Below, piece after piece: positions 10,052 through 18,825 of a stretch of 64,000 bases of DNA. The stretch covers positions 1 to 64,000 of the forward strand of contig NZ_CANMCZ010000002.1 in NCBI RefSeq assembly GCF_947496485.1, written 5' to 3'. Origin of the DNA: an uncultured Winogradskyella sp. (lineage in GTDB: Bacteria > Bacteroidota > Bacteroidia > Flavobacteriales > Flavobacteriaceae). The notes under the pieces were generated by a model. That model worked only from the letters and a program-made list of their open reading frames with translations, searched no databases and had not been told where the DNA came from. The translations under genes and the position numbers were made by a program. Position 1 is the first letter of the stretch. Each line of letters begins with the position of its first letter.

Positions 10052-10660
10052 CTATGATTTCTGTTTGTTTAATTCGTCTTGCAACTGACGTCTTACTTTT
10101 TGCTCACGCTCTAAAGCTGTACGTCTGTGGTCTTCAAATTCTGTCTCTAATTCATCTAACTTATGTTTTGCCTCGCGAGTTGCTGAGTTACTTCCTTTAA
10201 ATTTATAAATAAAGAATAACAAAAGCGCTGATAAACCTGCAGCAATACTCCACATTAAAACTTTGTAACTGGCTTTACTCATTTGTATACCAAATAAGGA
10301 AATATTATCTTTTTCTTCATTTGTAGCAGTTAATGTTGATTCTGTATTCGATAGACTAGATTTTAGACTCGCAATTTCCTCTTCTTGTTTTGCTACTACA
10401 GCTCTGGTATCTGCCAAATCTTTATGAAATGCTTTTAAAGTATCTATGGTATGTGCTTTTAATGCATATAACCATGTTCTTTTTACAACCTTATATTCTT
10501 GGTAACGCCCAGATTTTTGAATAACGTATTCAAACTGATTATCGATGGTTCCACTATTGAGGGATAATTTCTCTTTTTCTTCGTCCGCGGTTTGCGCTTT
10601 TACAGACTGTAAACTAAATGTAACTAAAAGAATTAGAGAGACTTTGGTTAAGAATTTCAT
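10052..10660 (-). CDS. Signal-anchored coiled-coil membrane protein of unknown function
   Basis: A 202-residue protein with an N-terminal signal peptide (about 1-22, ending SVKAQ) and a predicted periplasmic coiled coil (about 85-118; AVVAKQEEEIASLKSSL). One transmembrane helix follows (about 132-152), then a charged C-terminal coiled coil (about 160-202; HKLDELETEFEDHRRTALEREQ). As I recall, flavobacterial homologues are often labelled 'tRNA (guanine-N1)-methyltransferase', presumably because they sit near trmD. Nothing in this sequence supports that: there is no SPOUT knot or SAM site, and the real trmD is at 8709-9389. The topology suggests an envelope or structural role, which is inference. 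Confidence 0.8.
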   Translation of the reverse strand: MKFLTKVSLILLVTFSLQSVKAQTADEEKEKLSLNSGTIDNQFEYVIQKSGRYQEYKVVKRTWLYALKAHTIDTLKAFHKDLADTRAVVAKQEEEIASLKSSLSNTESTLTATNEEKDNISLFGIQMSKASYKVLMWSIAAGLSALLLFFIYKFKGSNSATREAKHKLDELETEFEDHRRTALEREQKVRRQLQDELNKQKS

Positions 10661-10883
10661 CTTAGAAGTAATTTTGGTTTTGTTAGATTAATTAGTTGCC
10701 AAGATAATAATTTTATGAGGATATCATAAATAATTACCAAACAAATAGCCTTTCAATTTAGAGAGGCTAAATTATATACGACATAATTTTTATTTTAGAT
10801 GTCCCTTAAATGAAAATTGATAGAATTTAAATGTATTGCAATCTTTAATCATTTCATTTACAGTGGTATGAGGTGGTTAAAAA

Positions 10884-10917
10884 CAAAAAAATCTTGCCCA
10901 TCGGCAAGATTTTTTTA
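10884..10917. terminator. Intrinsic terminator after gap, usable in both directions
   Basis: AAATCTTGCC (10888-10897) pairs with GGCAAGATTT (10903-10912), with A and T runs on both sides. It ends the gap transcript on the minus strand. The 10661-10937 gap otherwise shows only a weak 6-bp inverted repeat (TAGCCT/AGGCTA near 10750) and no gene. Confidence 0.85.
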
Positions 10918-10937
10918 CATTTTCTTTTTCATTTATT

Positions 10938-12386
10938 CTAATAATAAGCATAGCGTCTTACCTTAGAAATATACTTTGCTAAACGAATAACCTGGTGACT
11001 ATAACCATATTCGTTATCATACCATATATATAGTATTGCATTTTTACCATCTGGTCTTACGATTGTAGCTTTACTATCATATATTGATGGTGCTGAGCTA
11101 CCAACAATATCACTAGATACTAATTCGTCACTCATTTCATATTTAATTTGCTCTACCAAATCTCCTTCTAGAGCATATTTTTTCATAATGGTATTCATAC
11201 TTTCAACTGAAGTACCATTTTTTAATTCTAAACTTAGAATAGCTAAAGAACCATTTGGTACAGGAACTCTAATAGCATTAGACGTTAGTTTACCTTCTAA
11301 AGATGGTAAAGCCTTACTTACAGCTTGTCCTGCTCCAGTTTCGGTAATGACCATATTTAAACCAGCTGCACGACCCCGTCTATATTTTTTATGAAAATTA
11401 TCAACTAAGTTTTGGTCATTAGTATAAGCATGTATAGTTTCTAAATGCCCAGTTTTAATTCCAAAAGAATCTTCAACGGCTTTCAAAATAGGAGTTATTG
11501 CATTCGTTGTACAAGACGCTGCAGAAAAAATATCTACTTTATCTGGGTTGTGTTCTAAATGATTTACTCCATGTACAATATTCGGAATCCCTTTTCCAGG
11601 CGCTGTTAATAACACTTTGGCAACACCTTTAGCTTTTAGATGTCTGCTCAAAGCTTCTTTATCTCTAAAAGCACCTGTGTTATCAATTATTAAAGCATTA
11701 TTAATACCATATTTAGTATAATCAATCTCTTCTGGTTTATTTGCCGAGATGATACTTACTGTAGTACCATTAATGATTAATGCTTTATTTTTTAAATCAG
11801 TACTAACCATACCTGAGAAATCACCATGCACGGAATCATTTCTTAATAATGAGGCACGTTTTTCTAAAACGGTTTGATCAATTGTACCTCTTGTTACAAT
11901 AGCTCTTAATCTTAGTTGGTTGCCTTTGCCGGTTCGTGTCATTAACTCACGTGCTACTAATCTACCAATTCTACCAAATCCGTAGAGTACAACATCTTTT
12001 GGCTCTATGCTTTTGCCATTATTAGCTTTTCCTAATTTTGAAGCTACAAAAGCAGTTGCGTTGCTATATTTTTGATCTTCTAAATGAAATTCATAAGTAA
12101 GCTTACCAATATCTAGTTTTGCAGGTGGTAAATTTAGTGCGTTAATGGCTTGAGCAATCTCTACAGAATCAAAAATAGAAATTGGTTTTTGAACAAATTC
12201 ACCTGCATACTCGTGCAGGTTTAAAATTTCGCTCACATTTCTATCAATTAATTGATTTCTAAATAATACAAGCTCAATGGACTTATCGTACCATAAATCG
12301 CTTACAATTTTGATAAATTCGACCGTAGCTCTGCGACGATCTGCTTGAAACGCTAACTCTTTTTCGTAAGTGTCGTTAAAACCCAT
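10938..12386 (-). CDS. gap: Glyceraldehyde-3-phosphate dehydrogenase, long Bacteroidota form
   Basis: Glycolytic/gluconeogenic enzyme that phosphorylates and oxidises glyceraldehyde 3-phosphate with NAD(P)+. The 482-residue protein has a helical extension of about 120 residues before the Rossmann motif LYGFGRIGR (about 134-142). SAASCTTNAITP carries the catalytic Cys (Cys292), and WYDNEYGYSHQVIRLAKYI closes the catalytic domain. The classical enzyme is about 335 residues; this longer form is common in Bacteroidota. The longest frame begins with TTG at 12419, but that codon lies inside a TACTTTTG promoter element. I therefore start at the ATG at 12386, giving MGFNDTYEKELAFQ. The gene has its own terminator. 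Confidence 0.95.
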   Translation of the reverse strand: MGFNDTYEKELAFQADRRRATVEFIKIVSDLWYDKSIELVLFRNQLIDRNVSEILNLHEYAGEFVQKPISIFDSVEIAQAINALNLPPAKLDIGKLTYEFHLEDQKYSNATAFVASKLGKANNGKSIEPKDVVLYGFGRIGRLVARELMTRTGKGNQLRLRAIVTRGTIDQTVLEKRASLLRNDSVHGDFSGMVSTDLKNKALIINGTTVSIISANKPEEIDYTKYGINNALIIDNTGAFRDKEALSRHLKAKGVAKVLLTAPGKGIPNIVHGVNHLEHNPDKVDIFSAASCTTNAITPILKAVEDSFGIKTGHLETIHAYTNDQNLVDNFHKKYRRGRAAGLNMVITETGAGQAVSKALPSLEGKLTSNAIRVPVPNGSLAILSLELKNGTSVESMNTIMKKYALEGDLVEQIKYEMSDELVSSDIVGSSAPSIYDSKATIVRPDGKNAILYIWYDNEYGYSHQVIRLAKYISKVRRYAYY

Positions 12387-12416
12387 TTGTTTTGGTTTAG
12401 TTGATTTAGATTTCGG

Positions 12417-12424
12417 CAAAAGTA
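12417..12424 (-). promoter_or_regulatory. -7 promoter element of gap
   Basis: Minus-strand TACTTTTG, an exact TAnnTTTG match, 30 bases upstream of the chosen ATG. It overlaps the TTG codon that would begin the longest reading frame, which argues against that longer start. Confidence 0.6.
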
Positions 12425-12465
12425 GTATATTTCAAACGTTTTCGTAGCGCATTTAATCGAAAATA

Positions 12466-12502
12466 AAAACCCTTCAAAGAATAATACTTTGAAGGGTTAT
12501 TT
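12466..12502 (-). terminator. Intrinsic terminator of the HtrA protease gene
   Basis: AACCCTTCAAAG (12468-12479) and CTTTGAAGGGTT (12487-12498) form a 12-bp perfect stem followed by a T-rich tail on the minus strand. It lies just after the protease stop codon. Confidence 0.85.
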
Positions 12503-12520
12503 AAATGTATTTTTTGTTTT

Positions 12521-13930
12521 TTATCTAATTTGATAGGCTACTTTTTCTCCTTCTTTGTTTATAATTTCAATTACAAGTACCTCATTTAGATTACGAGATT
12601 TGAATGCATTTAAAGCATCTTCAACGTCATAGAGCTTCTTTCCATTAATTTTAGTAACTATACTACCTTCTTCTACGCCACTTCTATTCCAGCTAGATTT
12701 AAAATTTTCATCAAGCTTAGTAATTTTTAAACCATATTCAGTATCATACTTTTCTAATTCCTTTTCTGAGGCTTTTTTAACAAAACCTACTGATTCTACA
12801 ACATAAGTAGATGGTTTCAATAAGGTAACAGGAAGTACTTCTTCATCCCCATCTCTTAATAAAGTGACATTGACAATATCATCTGGACTCTTGGTTTTTA
12901 AATAACCCGTTAAATCCGAGAACTTATTTATTTCTACACCATCAATTTTCTTAATGATGTCACCAGATTTTATTCCTGCTTTTTCTGCTCCTGTATCTTC
13001 AGTCACTGCGCTAACGTAAAAACCTTCGGCAGTATTGGTGCCTAATTCTTCAGCAGCTCTGCTATTAAGTGCTGCACCAACAACACCAAGAATACCGTTT
13101 TGTACATTTCCATACTCCATAATATCATTTACAATCTTGCGAGCAATATTACTTGGTACTGCAAATGAATAACCAATATAAGAACCTGTTTGTGATGAGA
13201 TGGCAGTATTAATACCAATTAAATCCCCATTAGTATTTACCAAAGCTCCACCTGAGTTTCCTGGGTTTACAGCCGCATCTGTTTGAATAAAGGATTGCAG
13301 ATTTCTACCGCTAAGATCTCTTGATTTTGCGCTTATAATTCCTGCGGTAACAGTAGAATTTAAATTAAATGGATTACCGACAGCCAAAACCCATTCTCCA
13401 ATTTTCGCATTGTCAGAATCTCCAAATGCCATAAATGGTAGTTCTTCTTCAGTCTCAATCTTTAGTAAAGCAATATCTGTTCCTTCGTCTGTGCCAATAA
13501 GTTCAGCTATGTAAGATTTATTATTGTTTAAGGTAATACTGATTTCGTTAGCATTTTTAATGACATGATTATTAGTGACTATATAACCCATTGGAGAAAT
13601 AATAACTCCACTACCTGTGCCCACCTGCGCACGTTGAGAGTTACGTCCATAAAACAAATCTCTCATACTCATTGGTGCACTTACTATAGATGTATTTTTT
13701 ACGTGGACAACAGCATCAATTGTCTTTTCTGCAGCTTCAATAAAATTCGGAGCAATTGTAGTTGTACTATTTATAGTAGAATTTGCAGCTGTTGGTACGT
13801 AAATTGGTAGATCAGATACTTGTTCTACAGCAAGTTTTTCAGGACTTTCTTCGATAAAAAGTTTGTAGCCACCTAAAGCCAGTACACCACCTAATGCCGA
13901 AACAAAAAATAAAGTTAGGATCTTCTTCAT
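12521..13930 (-). CDS. Periplasmic Do/HtrA serine protease
   Basis: A 469-residue envelope quality-control protease of family S1C that degrades misfolded proteins. An N-terminal signal/anchor (about 5-21) precedes the trypsin-like domain with catalytic His122 (TNNHVIKN), Asp152 (GTDIALLKI) and Ser226 (NPGNSGGAL). Two PDZ domains follow: about 275-370 (GILGVVGAALNSRAAEELG; GIKSGDIIKKIDG) and about 395-469 (VEEGSIVTKINGKKL). The short, AP-rich linker after the anchor is usual for the flavobacterial form. It appears to be monocistronic. No TAnnTTTG element is obvious directly upstream. Confidence 0.95.
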   Translation of the reverse strand: MKKILTLFFVSALGGVLALGGYKLFIEESPEKLAVEQVSDLPIYVPTAANSTINSTTTIAPNFIEAAEKTIDAVVHVKNTSIVSAPMSMRDLFYGRNSQRAQVGTGSGVIISPMGYIVTNNHVIKNANEISITLNNNKSYIAELIGTDEGTDIALLKIETEEELPFMAFGDSDNAKIGEWVLAVGNPFNLNSTVTAGIISAKSRDLSGRNLQSFIQTDAAVNPGNSGGALVNTNGDLIGINTAISSQTGSYIGYSFAVPSNIARKIVNDIMEYGNVQNGILGVVGAALNSRAAEELGTNTAEGFYVSAVTEDTGAEKAGIKSGDIIKKIDGVEINKFSDLTGYLKTKSPDDIVNVTLLRDGDEEVLPVTLLKPSTYVVESVGFVKKASEKELEKYDTEYGLKITKLDENFKSSWNRSGVEEGSIVTKINGKKLYDVEDALNAFKSRNLNEVLVIEIINKEGEKVAYQIR

Positions 13931-14064
13931 AATTACTTTTAGATTTAAGTTTAACTATTTAACGTATAAATTTAGATATTTATTGAATTTCATTTTTATT
14001 TTAACGACTATTTAACGTCAACTTTAACTGCCTTTTAACACCTCAATTTACAAGCTAATATTCT

Positions 14065-14072
14065 TATATTTG
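14065..14072 (+). promoter_or_regulatory. -7 promoter element of the dapF operon
   Basis: TATATTTG, an exact TAnnTTTG match, 15 bases before the chosen dapF ATG. It overlaps the TTG that starts the longest frame, so that start is unlikely. The implied leader is about 10 bases. Confidence 0.6.
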
Positions 14073-14087
14073 TTGCAACTTATGATG

Positions 14088-14861
14088 ATGACATTTTATA
14101 AATACCAAGGCACAGGAAACGATTTTATTATTGTTGATAATCGTTTACAAACAATAGGCAAAAATAATACCAAACGTATTGCAGAATTATGTGACAGACG
14201 TTTTGGCATTGGAGCTGACGGGTTTATACTATTAGAAAATGACAAAATTTCGGATTTTAAAATGGTTTATTATAATGCAGATGGAAATGAAAGTAGTATG
14301 TGTGGTAATGGAGGGCGATGTATAACCGCTTTTGCGAAATTTTTAGGTGTCATAAATGATAGAACCGAATTTATGGCTATAGATGGACTTCATGAGGGTA
14401 GAATTGAAAATGATATTGTCCATCTTCAGATGCAAGATGTGTCTTTAATTGAAACTCACCGCAATCATTTGTTTTTAGATACAGGGTCTCCTCATCATGT
14501 AGAATTAGTTTCTAATTTAAAAGATTATAATGTTAAAACTAATGGCTTTAAAATTAGATACGGAGAACCATATAATGAGGCTGGTAGTAATGTGAATTTC
14601 GTTGAACAATTATCCGATGATAATTTCGCTGTTAGAACCTACGAGCGTGGAGTAGAGGATGAAACTTTATCTTGTGGAACTGGTGTTACAGCTGTAGCTT
14701 TAGCGATGCATGCAAGTGGAAAAACTAACCATAATGAAGTAAGTTTAAAAACGCCTGGCGGACAACTTAAAGTCACTTTTAAGAGTGACGATAAAGGCTA
14801 TAAAGATATTTGGTTAGTAGGACCAGCTGAACAAGTTTTTAAAGGTGAAATAGAATGGTAA
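14088..14861 (+). CDS. dapF: Diaminopimelate epimerase
   Basis: Converts LL- to meso-diaminopimelate for lysine and peptidoglycan synthesis. The 257-residue protein has the family start MTFYKYQGTGNDFI. The two catalytic cysteines are in ESSMCGNGGRC (about 66-76) and LSCGTGVTAVA (about 196-206); GSNVNFVEQ is also conserved. Three consecutive ATG codons (14082, 14085, 14088) precede the conserved sequence. I chose the last because homologues begin with M-x-FYKYQG, but any of the three may be used. It overlaps the next gene by seven bases (ATGGTAA) and heads a plus-strand operon with mltG. dapA is elsewhere (35502). Confidence 0.96.
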   Translation: MTFYKYQGTGNDFIIVDNRLQTIGKNNTKRIAELCDRRFGIGADGFILLENDKISDFKMVYYNADGNESSMCGNGGRCITAFAKFLGVINDRTEFMAIDGLHEGRIENDIVHLQMQDVSLIETHRNHLFLDTGSPHHVELVSNLKDYNVKTNGFKIRYGEPYNEAGSNVNFVEQLSDDNFAVRTYERGVEDETLSCGTGVTAVALAMHASGKTNHNEVSLKTPGGQLKVTFKSDDKGYKDIWLVGPAEQVFKGEIEW

Positions 14862-15379
14862 CACTTAAAGGCAAACATATCTATTTAAGGGCTTTAGAGC
14901 CTGAAGATTTGGATTTTGTCTATGCCATTGAAAATGACACATCGCTTTGGGAATTGAGTGACACACAAACACCATACTCAAGATTCTTAATAAAGCAGTA
15001 TCTTGAAAACGCCCAGCAAGATATTTTTGAAGCCAAGCAATTACGACTTGCAATTTGCGACAAGAACGATAAAACTATTGGTCTTATTGATGTTTTTGAA
15101 TTTGATGTAAAAAATAAGCGTGCAGGTATTGGTATTTTAATTCAAAATGAATCAGATAGATTTAAAGGCTCAGGAAAAGAAGCTTTAGAACTTTTAGTAA
15201 ATTACTGTTTTAAATCCTTGCATTTGCATCAGGTTTATGCTAATATTTCTGAAAGTAACTTAGCAAGTTTAAAACTTTTTGAGGGCAATGGCTTTAAAAT
15301 AATAGGACTAAAAAATGACTGGAGCTATGACGGCAAGCAGTTTTCAAACGAATATATATTACAACGTATTAACGAATAA
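14855..15379 (+). CDS. RimJ/RimL-type GNAT acetyltransferase
   Basis: A 174-residue acetyltransferase of the RimJ/RimL or spermidine-acetyltransferase type. It starts with KGKHIYLRALEPEDLDFVYAIE, and has GIGILIQNESDRFKGSGKEAL as motif A (about 90-110) and HQVYANISESNLASLKLFEGNGF (about 126-148). It transfers acetyl from acetyl-CoA to an amine, possibly a protein N-terminus, but the substrate is unknown. It overlaps dapF and lies five bases before mltG, so it is translated as part of the dapF-mltG operon, an arrangement common in flavobacteria. Confidence 0.88.
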   Translation: MVTLKGKHIYLRALEPEDLDFVYAIENDTSLWELSDTQTPYSRFLIKQYLENAQQDIFEAKQLRLAICDKNDKTIGLIDVFEFDVKNKRAGIGILIQNESDRFKGSGKEALELLVNYCFKSLHLHQVYANISESNLASLKLFEGNGFKIIGLKNDWSYDGKQFSNEYILQRINE

Positions 15380-15384
15380 ATTTT

Positions 15385-16428
15385 ATGTACATTAAAAAAA
15401 TCCTTTGGGCAATTGCTCTAATCGGACTAGTGATTTTTGCAGTAATTGCATATTATATCTATGGTGCCATGTTTAAGTCAAATACTGCTTTTAATAACGA
15501 CATTGCATATATATATGTACCAACTGATGCGACTTATCCTCAAGTAAGAGAACAATTAGAACCTTTGTTAGATGACATTGATGCTTTTGATGCTCTAGCT
15601 AATCAGAAAAAATACACCACAAATATTAAAGCTGGTCGTTTTGCTATTTCTAAGGGTATGAATAATAATGATATTATCAACTCTATTCGAAGTAAAAACC
15701 TTCCTATTAAAATTGCTTTTAATAATCAGAATAGCTTGGCAGATTTAGCAGGAAGAATAAGTACCCAAATTGAAGCTGATAGTTTATCGCTTTATAATGC
15801 TATGACAGAGGAATCATTTTTAACTGAAAATGAATTTTCAAAAGCTACAGCCTTAGGAATGTACTTACCAAATAGTTATGAGTTCTTCTGGAATACCTCG
15901 CCTGAAGGGTTCAGAGATAAAATGTTGTTAGAATACAACCGTTTTTGGACTGATGCCAGAAAAGCAAAAGCAAAAGAACTGAATTTAACTCCAAATGAAG
16001 TTATAACCTTAGCATCAATTGTGCACGAGGAATCCAAACAAGCAGACGAGCAGCCAAGAGTTGCAGGAGTATATTTAAATCGATTAAGAATTGGTATGGC
16101 TCTGCAGGCAGATCCTACTTTAAAATTTGCGGCTTATCAATTGCCAAAATATCAAAATACGGTTATTAGACGCGTATTGAATGTTCACAAAGTAATAGAT
16201 TCTCCTTATAATACTTACAAGAATACAGGATTGCCACCTGGCCTTATTGCCATGCCAGATTTGTCCGCTATAAAGGCAGTCCTTAACCCTGAGAAACACA
16301 ATTATCTCTATTTTGCGGCAGATGCAAAGCGTATAGGTTATCATAAATTTGCAAAAACTTTGGGTCAGCATAATAACAATGCGAGAGAATATCAAAAATA
16401 CTTATCCTCTCAAGGTATAAAAAGATAA
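15385..16428 (+). CDS. mltG: Endolytic peptidoglycan transglycosylase MltG
   Basis: Inner-membrane lytic transglycosylase that cuts nascent glycan strands and sets chain length. The 347-residue protein has one N-terminal membrane helix (about 7-27), a LysM-like segment (about 45-105), and the YceG catalytic domain. The catalytic Glu is in LASIVHEESKQADE (about Glu215). RVAGVYLNRLRIGMALQADPTLKF and SPYNTYKNTGLPPGLIAMP are strong family motifs. It follows dapF and the acetyltransferase in the same operon, linking precursor supply and strand processing. Confidence 0.96.
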   Translation: MYIKKILWAIALIGLVIFAVIAYYIYGAMFKSNTAFNNDIAYIYVPTDATYPQVREQLEPLLDDIDAFDALANQKKYTTNIKAGRFAISKGMNNNDIINSIRSKNLPIKIAFNNQNSLADLAGRISTQIEADSLSLYNAMTEESFLTENEFSKATALGMYLPNSYEFFWNTSPEGFRDKMLLEYNRFWTDARKAKAKELNLTPNEVITLASIVHEESKQADEQPRVAGVYLNRLRIGMALQADPTLKFAAYQLPKYQNTVIRRVLNVHKVIDSPYNTYKNTGLPPGLIAMPDLSAIKAVLNPEKHNYLYFAADAKRIGYHKFAKTLGQHNNNAREYQKYLSSQGIKR

Positions 16429-16431
16429 AGT

Positions 16432-17337
16432 GTGAAGGGGTTTTACTGCTATATCATACTTTTCTTAGCTGTAAGTCATTCTCTATTATCGCAATCTAAA
16501 ATAGATACATTTTTAAAACCTAGTGATTCTTTAAATAGTCCACGAAGAAACGCAGTTGTAATTACAGAAACTGCATTAGCAACGGCAACACTTTTCGGTC
16601 TCAATCAGCTGTGGTATGCTGATTATTCACGTTCTAATTTTAAAACCATAAACGATAGTGGTGAATGGCTGCAAATGGATAAAATGGGACATGTTTTTTC
16701 ATCTTATCAATTAGGTAGACTAGGGGCAAACACTTTTAATTGGGCAGGAGTACGAAAAAAAGATCAACTACTTTATGGTTCTACTTTAGGGCTTGGTTTT
16801 TTAACAGCTGTTGAAGTTATGGATGGTTTTTCAGATGAATGGGGATTTTCTTGGACAGATATGGTAGCCAATGTTACAGGAACTGGTTTGTATGTTGGTC
16901 AAGAATTATTGTGGAAAGAACAGCGTATTCTTTTAAAATATTCATTCAGTAGAACGGAATTTGCTCAACAAAGACCAGATAGATTGGGAAATGGTTTTTC
17001 TGAAGAGTTTTTAAAAGATTATAATGGACAGACGTATTGGTTGAGTGCCAACATTAATTCATTTTTAAAAACTAAAAGTATTCCCAATTGGTTAAACTTG
17101 GCTTTTGGATATGGAGCAGATGGAATGCTTACAGGTGATGCCAATGATACGTTATTTTTAAATCAAAATAGAACGCGTCAATATTACTTAAGTTTAGATG
17201 TAGATTTAAGTCGAATAAAAACAAATTCTAACGTCCTAAAAATTATTTTCGACGTTTTCAACGTTATTAAGGTGCCATTTCCAACATTAGAACTCAATAA
17301 CAAAGGTCGTGTAAAACTGCACTATTTCTACTTTTAA
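16432..17337 (+). CDS. DUF2279 (YfiM-like) family secreted protein
   Basis: A 301-residue protein with an N-terminal signal peptide (about 1-20) and the DUF2279 core (about 45-165). The core includes QMDKMGHVFSSYQLGRLG, STLGLGFLTAVEVMDGFSDEWGFSWTDMVANVTG and GQELLWKEQRI. The conserved His and Asp/Glu in hydrophobic surroundings are typical of the family, whose function is unknown; E. coli YfiM is a lipoprotein member. The start codon is GTG at 16432, three bases after the mltG stop, with no in-frame ATG available before the signal sequence. It is probably the last gene of the dapF operon. The C-terminus is beta-rich and ends in aromatic residues. Confidence 0.8.
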   Translation: MKGFYCYIILFLAVSHSLLSQSKIDTFLKPSDSLNSPRRNAVVITETALATATLFGLNQLWYADYSRSNFKTINDSGEWLQMDKMGHVFSSYQLGRLGANTFNWAGVRKKDQLLYGSTLGLGFLTAVEVMDGFSDEWGFSWTDMVANVTGTGLYVGQELLWKEQRILLKYSFSRTEFAQQRPDRLGNGFSEEFLKDYNGQTYWLSANINSFLKTKSIPNWLNLAFGYGADGMLTGDANDTLFLNQNRTRQYYLSLDVDLSRIKTNSNVLKIIFDVFNVIKVPFPTLELNNKGRVKLHYFYF

Positions 17338-17389
17338 CAACTTTTTATAACACTTAATCGGCTGACTTTCAATATTTAGAAATATGTCG

Positions 17390-17397
17390 TATCTTTG
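17390..17397 (+). promoter_or_regulatory. -7 promoter element for the 17456 gene
   Basis: TATCTTTG, matching TAnnTTTG, 58 bases upstream of the ATG. The leader (about 17401-17455) holds a G-rich stretch and a weak TAGCAA/TTGCTA inverted repeat (17408-17413 with 17435-17440). No known riboswitch is recognised in it. Confidence 0.55.
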
Positions 17398-17455
17398 CAG
17401 GCGAATTTAGCAAGGTGATTTTGGGGGAAATTTTTTGCTATAAAGGTTAGCTGTA

Positions 17456-18112
17456 ATGAACATAAACAGAATTAAAAATGTCGTTTTACCATTCGTAATT
17501 TGCTTTTTAATTGCAATGGCATTATATCCAGATTCAACACTCGATCCTGAGGTTTATTCTACAGATGGATTACAACTAGATTATAATATTTCTAAAGATT
17601 TGGCAAAGACTTCCGAAGCGGATAATGCCAAACAGAATATTTTTACACCACATTTGGGAAAATCTTTTGAAGGCTTTAAAGAGGCTTTAGCTTTTAAAGA
17701 ATCTAGAGGTAATTATTTTACGGTGAATACTTTGGGATATTTAGGGAAATATCAATTTGGCACAGAGACATTAAAACTTATAGGAATCTATAGCCCTAAT
17801 CAGTTTTTATATGATCCAGAACTGCAAGAGAAGGCATTCTTCGCTAATGTAGAACGAAATAAGTGGATACTTAGAAAAGATATAAAACGCTATGTAGGAA
17901 AGCAGATAGGCGGTGTTACAGTAACTGAATCTGGTATTTTAGCCGCTGCTCATTTAGCTGGCCCTGGAAGTGTCAAGAAGTTTTTACGTAGTCGAGGTGG
18001 GAATAATAGTTCTGATGCTTACGGGTCTACTGTAAAGCACTACATGAAAAAGTTTTCTGGTTACGATACATCTATTGTTACACCAAATAAAAAAGCAAGG
18101 GTTTCTCCTTAA
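17456..18112 (+). CDS. Lytic transglycosylase-like periplasmic protein
   Basis: A 218-residue protein with an N-terminal membrane/signal segment (about 9-25). Its core (about 70-175) resembles lysozyme-fold transglycosylases or muramidases: EALAFKESRGNYFTVNTLGYLGKYQFG has the ESRGNY catalytic-Glu pattern and the GxYQFG continuation, and VTVTESGILAAAHLAGPGSVKKFL matches their C-terminal helices. It lacks a LysM domain, although homologues are often named for one. Predicted role is cell-wall glycan cleavage; activity and catalytic residue (Glu near 78) are inferred from the motif. It has its own promoter and overlaps the convergent RsmI-like gene by four bases. Confidence 0.7.
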   Translation: MNINRIKNVVLPFVICFLIAMALYPDSTLDPEVYSTDGLQLDYNISKDLAKTSEADNAKQNIFTPHLGKSFEGFKEALAFKESRGNYFTVNTLGYLGKYQFGTETLKLIGIYSPNQFLYDPELQEKAFFANVERNKWILRKDIKRYVGKQIGGVTVTESGILAAAHLAGPGSVKKFLRSRGGNNSSDAYGSTVKHYMKKFSGYDTSIVTPNKKARVSP

Positions 18113-18825
18113 TCTTTTTGAATAATAAAGATTGCAGGTCTTTTATGTAGATCTTCTTTATTATGTTTCCAGTCTTTAGCAGGTTTTGTTTTGATAAATT
18201 CTGTGGGTAAAGTTAAATCACAAGCAATACAAACTCTTGTATTAGGATGTAATGTTGCAATTAAATCATCGAGCATTTTCATATTTCTATACGGAGTCTC
18301 TATAAAAATCTGGGCTTGGTTGTGTTCAAATGATAAACGCTCTAGAGCTTTTAATTTAGATTTTCTTTCACTTTTATCAATAGGTAAATAGCCATTAAAA
18401 GTAAAACTTTGACCATTCATACCAGATCCCATTAATGCCAATATAATTGAAGAAGGCCCTACTAATGGTACAACTTTTATATCCATTTGATGTGCTAAAC
18501 TTACTATGTCAGCACCAGGATCTGCGATAGCAGGACAGCCAGCCTCAGATAGTAGGCCTATTGAAATACCTTCTAGACATACATTGAGGTAAGTGTTACG
18601 TTCAGCTTCTGTGGTATATTTATTTAAGACTTGAAGTTTTAAGCTTGGTTGTGATTTACTAGCAGAAACTCGTTTGATAAATCGCCGTGCTGTTTTTTCG
18701 TTTTCAACAATGTAATGGTCTAAATCTTCAATTATTTTTTTAATTGAAATAGGTAAAACTTCTAGTGGTGGGTTGTCACCTAATCGTGTAGGTATGAGAT
18801 ATAATTTCCCTTTACTGCTGCTCAT
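18109..18825 (-). CDS. RsmI-like SAM-dependent methyltransferase (tetrapyrrole methylase fold)
   Basis: A 238-residue protein of the family that includes RsmI (16S rRNA 2'-O-methylation of C1402). Motifs include GKLYLIPTRLGDNPP at the start, GISIGLLSEAGCPAIADPGADIVSLAHQ (about 86-113) and VVPLVGPSSIILALMGSGMNGQSFTFNGYLP (about 117-147), the last two lining the SAM site. It lacks the C-terminal extension of canonical RsmI (about 280 residues) and belongs to the shorter Bacteroidota paralogue, whose substrate is not established. Its ATG overlaps the stop of the upstream sugar-dehydrogenase gene by one base (TAATG), implying coupling. Confidence 0.85.
   Translation of the reverse strand: MSSSKGKLYLIPTRLGDNPPLEVLPISIKKIIEDLDHYIVENEKTARRFIKRVSASKSQPSLKLQVLNKYTTEAERNTYLNVCLEGISIGLLSEAGCPAIADPGADIVSLAHQMDIKVVPLVGPSSIILALMGSGMNGQSFTFNGYLPIDKSERKSKLKALERLSFEHNQAQIFIETPYRNMKMLDDLIATLHPNTRVCIACDLTLPTEFIKTKPAKDWKHNKEDLHKRPAIFIIQKD

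Noticed and set aside
12387..12419. TTG at 12419 as the start of gap
   Set aside because: The codon lies inside the TACTTTTG promoter element, so the mRNA begins downstream of it; the ATG at 12386 is used.
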